Below, in pieces: positions 60,222 to 64,000 of a DNA stretch of 64,000 nt. The notes beneath the pieces are model-generated. The model had not been told where the DNA came from. It saw only the letters and a list, made by a program, of their open reading frames with translations, and searched no databases. Positions within the stretch are counted from its first letter, which is position 1. Every line of letters starts with the position of its first letter. Both the position numbers and the translations under genes were made by a program. Origin of the DNA: Todiramphus chloris collaris (Eukaryota; Chordata; Aves; Coraciiformes; Alcedinidae); assembly GCA_025345505.1 (NCBI GenBank), contig JANVCC010000030.1, positions 5,776,544 to 5,840,543 of the forward strand, read 5' to 3'.

Positions 60222-60755
60222 AGTGATCTAACACCAGACAGCAACTAAGCCCCACCCAGCCACTCATTCATTCCCCTCTCTGTGGGATGGGGAAGACAAT
60301 CAAAAGGGTAAAAGGGAGAAAAATTGTGTGTTGAAATAAAGACAGTTTAATAGGTAAAGCAAAAGCTGCACACACAAGCAAAGCAAAACAGGGAATTCAT
60401 TCACCGCTTGCCATGGGCATGAAGTGTTCAGCCGTCCCTATGAGAGCTGGGCTTCATCACACCTAAGGGCAACTTGGGAAGAAAAATGCCATCACTCCCC
60501 ATGTTCTCCCTTTCCTCCTTCCAGCTTTATATGCTGGGCATGACATCACATGGTCTTGAATAACCCTGTGGTTAGTTTGTGTGAGCTGTCCCAGATGTGT
60601 CCCCCTCCCAGTCTACTCACTGATGGGGTGAGGAGCAGAAGGGGCCTGACTCTGTGTGAGCCCCGCTCCGCAGCAAATAACACACACCGGCGTCATCAAC
60701 ACTGTTCCCAGCACAAATCCAAAACACTAGGAGGAAAATTAACTCTACCCTACAC
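60222..60755 (-). mobile_element. solo LTR of an avian endogenous retrovirus
   Basis: About 530 bp matching, from memory, a retroviral LTR type common in birds, read on the minus strand. Recognisable parts (plus-strand notation) are CAGCAACTAAGCCCCACCC near the 3' end, GACAGTTTAATAGGTAAAGC around a polyadenylation-type signal (60346-60351), GCTTTATATGCTGGGCATGA holding a TATA box (60524-60531), and GTTCCCAGCACAAATCCAAA and GGAAAATTAACTCTACCC near the 5' end. There is no gag, pol or env sequence and no second LTR in the window, so it is a solo LTR left by recombination between two LTRs. The outer edges are eroded and no clear target duplication was seen. Moderately old. The exact family (ERVL-like or ERVK-like) needs a database comparison. 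Confidence 0.82.
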
Positions 60756-61721
60756 CCTATTAACGGAATTAATCAGACAACTTCCTAAAGAACAGCCCTT
60801 ACTCACCATTCATCACGGTACCATCTAACTACTTTCTAGGAAATAGGAACACTTTTTTTTTTAAAAGTCTTGAACATTTCTATTATTTGATCGCATTTTT
60901 CCATGCTTCATTCCCATGTCTGTTTTAATAATCCCATTATAAATCTCTAAAAGACACCAAATATTGTCTCTCCAAGTGTTCTTATAGCAGGAGCACTAGG
61001 TTTGCTGAGTGTGACATTATAGATAGAACAGACTAATTTTGATTCGTTTCTTTAGTCCTAATTCTATTTACACAGGGCTCAGCAAGGAACAACAAATCCT
61101 CCTCCACACATGACTTTATCCATTTGCTGCTCCTGTAACAAATGAACTGGTACAGAGGGAAAAATAGTGATTTTTCTGGACTCACAGGCACTGTAACTGA
61201 AGTTCTTAGGACTTCAGAAATAAGCACAGACGTGAGGAAGAAGGAAGCCTCCTTCCTTTACCTGGGGAAAATGGCTTTATGAAGAAATTTAAGCTAGATC
61301 TGATAGATGCAAAAGCATTTGAGCACAGTGAAAGAGCATGAAAAACTGAATTTTGATTTGAACTTCCTATGACTATTGGGGGGGGGAGACACCAGAGCAG
61401 TAAGTCCAGGAATGACCACCCACCATTATTAGCAGATAAACAACATCCAGAAAGTAGCCACAAATATCCAAGAGCATGGGCTATCTTGGTTCAGTGCCAA
61501 TTCTGCAGAAATTAAGAACAAGTGGGGAAAAGCTAACCATGATGTAACAAAGATACGTACTTTTAGAAGGATGTGTGCCTTTACTCCACTACTCTATTTT
61601 TAATTGCATATTAAGTTTACCTTACAATATAATGTTTGGGGAAAGAAAAAAAAAAAACACCCACCACACATACCTTGCCCATGATATTTAAGTTTTTTCT
61701 TCAACACTCATGAGCTTGACT
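60756..61721. other. unique sequence between LTR and CR1
   Basis: A G9 run lies at 61378-61386. No gene was recognised. Confidence 0.5.
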
Positions 61722-61900
61722 ATAGAATCATAGAATCATTTAAGTCAGAAAAGACCTTTATGATCACTGAGTCCAGCCATTAACCCTATTCTACCCAGTC
61801 CACCACCAAGCCAATATCCTCAAGCACCACATCTATATGGCTTTTAGACACATCCAGGCATGGTGATTCATCCACTTCCCTAGCTTTATGTAGCCCATTT
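61722..61900 (-). mobile_element. diverged CR1 3' end fragment
   Basis: On the plus strand: TAGAATCATAGAATCATTTA (inverted tail), CAGAAAAGACCTTTATGATC, GAGTCCAGCCATTAACCC, CACCACCAAGCCAATATCC, AAGCACCACATCTATATGG and TCATCCACTTCCCTAGC. It is 5' truncated near 61900 and among the more diverged CR1 copies here. Confidence 0.88.
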
Positions 61901-64000
61901 AAATACCTCTTGCTTAATAAACAAATGAGACCAAATATTGTAAACCAAATTTTCCTCTTTCAGATTAATAGGTTTTCTTCCCTTCTCCTTGGAAACAGGA
62001 GTTCTCCTTGGCTGCTTCACATGTCTTGCTCTTTTTTTTTTTTTTTTTTTTTTGGTAATATCAGTTTGAATTCTCAATCACTCCCTGCAGCTTGAGGCAA
62101 TTTCAAACAAGCTCACAGACTTTTAACACAATTCTAATTAGCTTTGTTCTTGTGAGTGGCGAACTTGTTTCAGTCCCATTATATACATGTTAATTGTTAT
62201 CTTAACAAAGAATAATGAATTTGCAAAAGTAATGATTATTTGACATCTATTGAAAACACTCTTTAATCCTTACTCTGGTCTAAAACTAATTAAAATGGGT
62301 TGGGTTTGGATTTATTTTTAATTATCATTCCTATGTTACATTTATCTTTGGATAGTTACTTATCTGTACAGCATTGTTTTCCACATAATCACCCCTATAA
62401 TAAACTGCCTGGATTTTTAGGAGGAAACCCTGAAGATGTTGAAAACTTCAGAAATGTTTAAGTGAGCTTCACATAAACAGAGACCCTTAAGCCCTACACT
62501 CCACGAGGGTTATTCAAAAGGCATCAGGGCAGGAAAAGCTAACTTAATGAACTGTACCAGAACTACCCCTTTACCTCAAGTCAACTGCTCCTCTACACAT
62601 TGTTTTACTGGTAAATATCAAAACATTACTGAGACAGCTATTTGAGGAACAATTATTCAAAAGAGATTTTTGCTCACCCTTGAGGAGTCACAGTATAATC
62701 AACCATTAGAAAACCAACACAAGATTACAGTACTTGGAAAAGACACAGCACCTAGAACTGAATTATTGTAATTTCTTTGGGATTTTATTGTATCCTAGAA
62801 GAGAATACAAAAGGCAGTAAGCCAAACATCTCAATAGTTGATACTCCTTTCAATAGCTGTGGTGATCACACAGTAGAAGTGTATACCTTAAGTGAAGAGA
62901 AGAAGAGAATTAAATCCAAAATAATACAATAGCTGAAGAGTGCAGAGCCAACCCTGACTTACTATTATCTCATTTTTCTATAATTAGTCAAGTCACAGGA
63001 AGCCCAGAAAGAACAACTGCATTTGCCCAAGTCAATTTGGGTGAACCTGACCTGATTTAAGTACCAAGAAAGAACAACAATTGGATTTCTGATGCTTACA
63101 TGTTCTTGGAAGCAATTCTTCTTTCTACTTTAATTCACTGCAAAGCTTTTGGTCTCAATACAGCCAATAAACTATGGTTTTCACATTCACTATTCATGAA
63201 AGTAACAATACAAAAACTAATATTGTGTTCATTTATCTTACATTTATCTTTAAAAGGCTAGAAAATTATCACTTACCTACTGCTTGTGTACAAATGAAAA
63301 TGTTTGGTTACATGACTGAACCAGCTTAACAAGGCGTGAAGACAAATGTTACCACTCTGGAGTTACTCACCACAAAATAAGGTGGAATGGTTGAAGACAG
63401 TGAATTTGAGTTAATAAAGTTACAGGGCAGCTAACATACCACACCTTCCCAGACGCAAATAAAGGTGCAGAATATTTAATTAGCAACTATGTTAATAAAG
63501 CTTCTTTGGTATTATTAATTCTGCATCAGATGACAATCCTGCAGCAGAACTTAAACTTCCATAATGCAGAGAACTGCTTTCCATTAGGAAGTTCTGACAA
63601 CAAGTTTATCCTCCTCTTCCTCCAGCTCTCAGTCATAGAAGCTAAGGAAAAATTCTAAAACATGCTCAAAAAAAAGTTGCATGGCAGTATATTAAAAATA
63701 ATTTAGATTTTGAAAGATACCTAACAAGTTTATCCCAGTTCAATAAGCAAGACCAAGGAAAAAAGAGAGAGGAATTAATTTTGACTAAGTTAATCTCCCT
63801 TAGCTTTGACCAAGTCCCTCAATATTCACTTAAATGCTTCTGATGTGGGATGGGGAGGCACTTTCTATAACCATCCAGTTCTTCTGTGTGTTATTCTCAG
63901 CTGATCAAACAACACTGGGACTCCTCTTCACATTCAGATGTCATAAATTCTTGAAGAGTAAAAGTTGCAAAGTAAATTCTCTTCTAGAAAGGTTTGAGGG
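61901..64000. other. unique AT-rich sequence to the window end
   Basis: T22 at 62032-62053. About 62080-62360 is non-repetitive and rich in TAATTA and ACAAAG words, the look of conserved non-coding DNA. Nothing was recognised further right. Confidence 0.5.
62032..62053 (+). repeat. T22 homopolymer
   Basis: Uninterrupted run of 22 T following CTTGCTC. It lies about 130 bp beyond the 5' edge of the minus-strand CR1 at 61722 and is not part of it. Confidence 0.95.

Noticed and set aside
1-64000. tRNA, rRNA, snRNA genes, CRISPR arrays, operons or prophage
   Set aside because: I searched by eye for tRNA T-loop words, regularly spaced repeats and dense gene packing and found none.

Overview
The window looks like bird nuclear DNA, either intergenic or from a very long intron. 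The main reason is the dense set of CR1 retrotransposon fragments, about two dozen on both strands. They carry the usual avian CR1 3' ends, such as GGTTGCCCAGAGA, GGTCCCTTCCAACC and GTGCTGAGGGACATGGTTTAG, followed by ATTCTATG- or ATTCTGTG-like tails. There is also one retroviral solo LTR of a type common in birds. Homopolymer runs and A/C-rich tracts are frequent, and the background is AT-rich. Nothing bacterial, viral-genomic or operon-like is present. The exact species cannot be read from the sequence; a non-galliform (neoavian) bird is a reasonable guess from the LTR and CR1 types.

No complete protein-coding host gene can be supported. The best sign of a host gene is a 93-nt segment at 17962-18054 on the plus strand. 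It has an acceptor-like left edge, a strong GTAAGT donor on the right, one open frame, and codon usage unlike the AT-rich DNA around it. I could not name the protein. A weaker candidate lies on the minus strand at 22842-23033. The other open frames are short, mostly lack an ATG, or are translations of CR1.

Layout: 1-20.7 kb is mostly unique sequence with three minus-strand CR1s (3.4, 8.7 and 9.8 kb) and the candidate exon. From 20.7 to 33.6 kb there are CR1s, several stretches that look like conserved non-coding DNA, a C14/G10 pair and a striking 34-bp-arm hairpin at 30700-30785. From 34.8 to 37.5 kb is a CR1 cluster: two head-to-tail copies, then an older plus-strand CR1 split by a younger minus-strand CR1 whose reverse-transcriptase frame is almost intact. 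From 39.6 to 46.6 kb there are more CR1s, two of them with short inverted repeats at their 5' junctions, and a facing pair at 45.1/45.7 kb. From 46.6 to 64 kb the DNA is mostly unique, with a 24-bp minisatellite, four CR1s and the solo LTR at 60.2 kb.

The genes do not form a pathway or system here. The most interesting items are the hairpin, the orphan exon-like segment, the nested CR1, and the inverted repeats at CR1 5' junctions. CR1, used throughout, means chicken repeat 1, a LINE that copies itself by target-primed reverse transcription and is usually cut short at its 5' end. The strand given for each copy is its sense strand.
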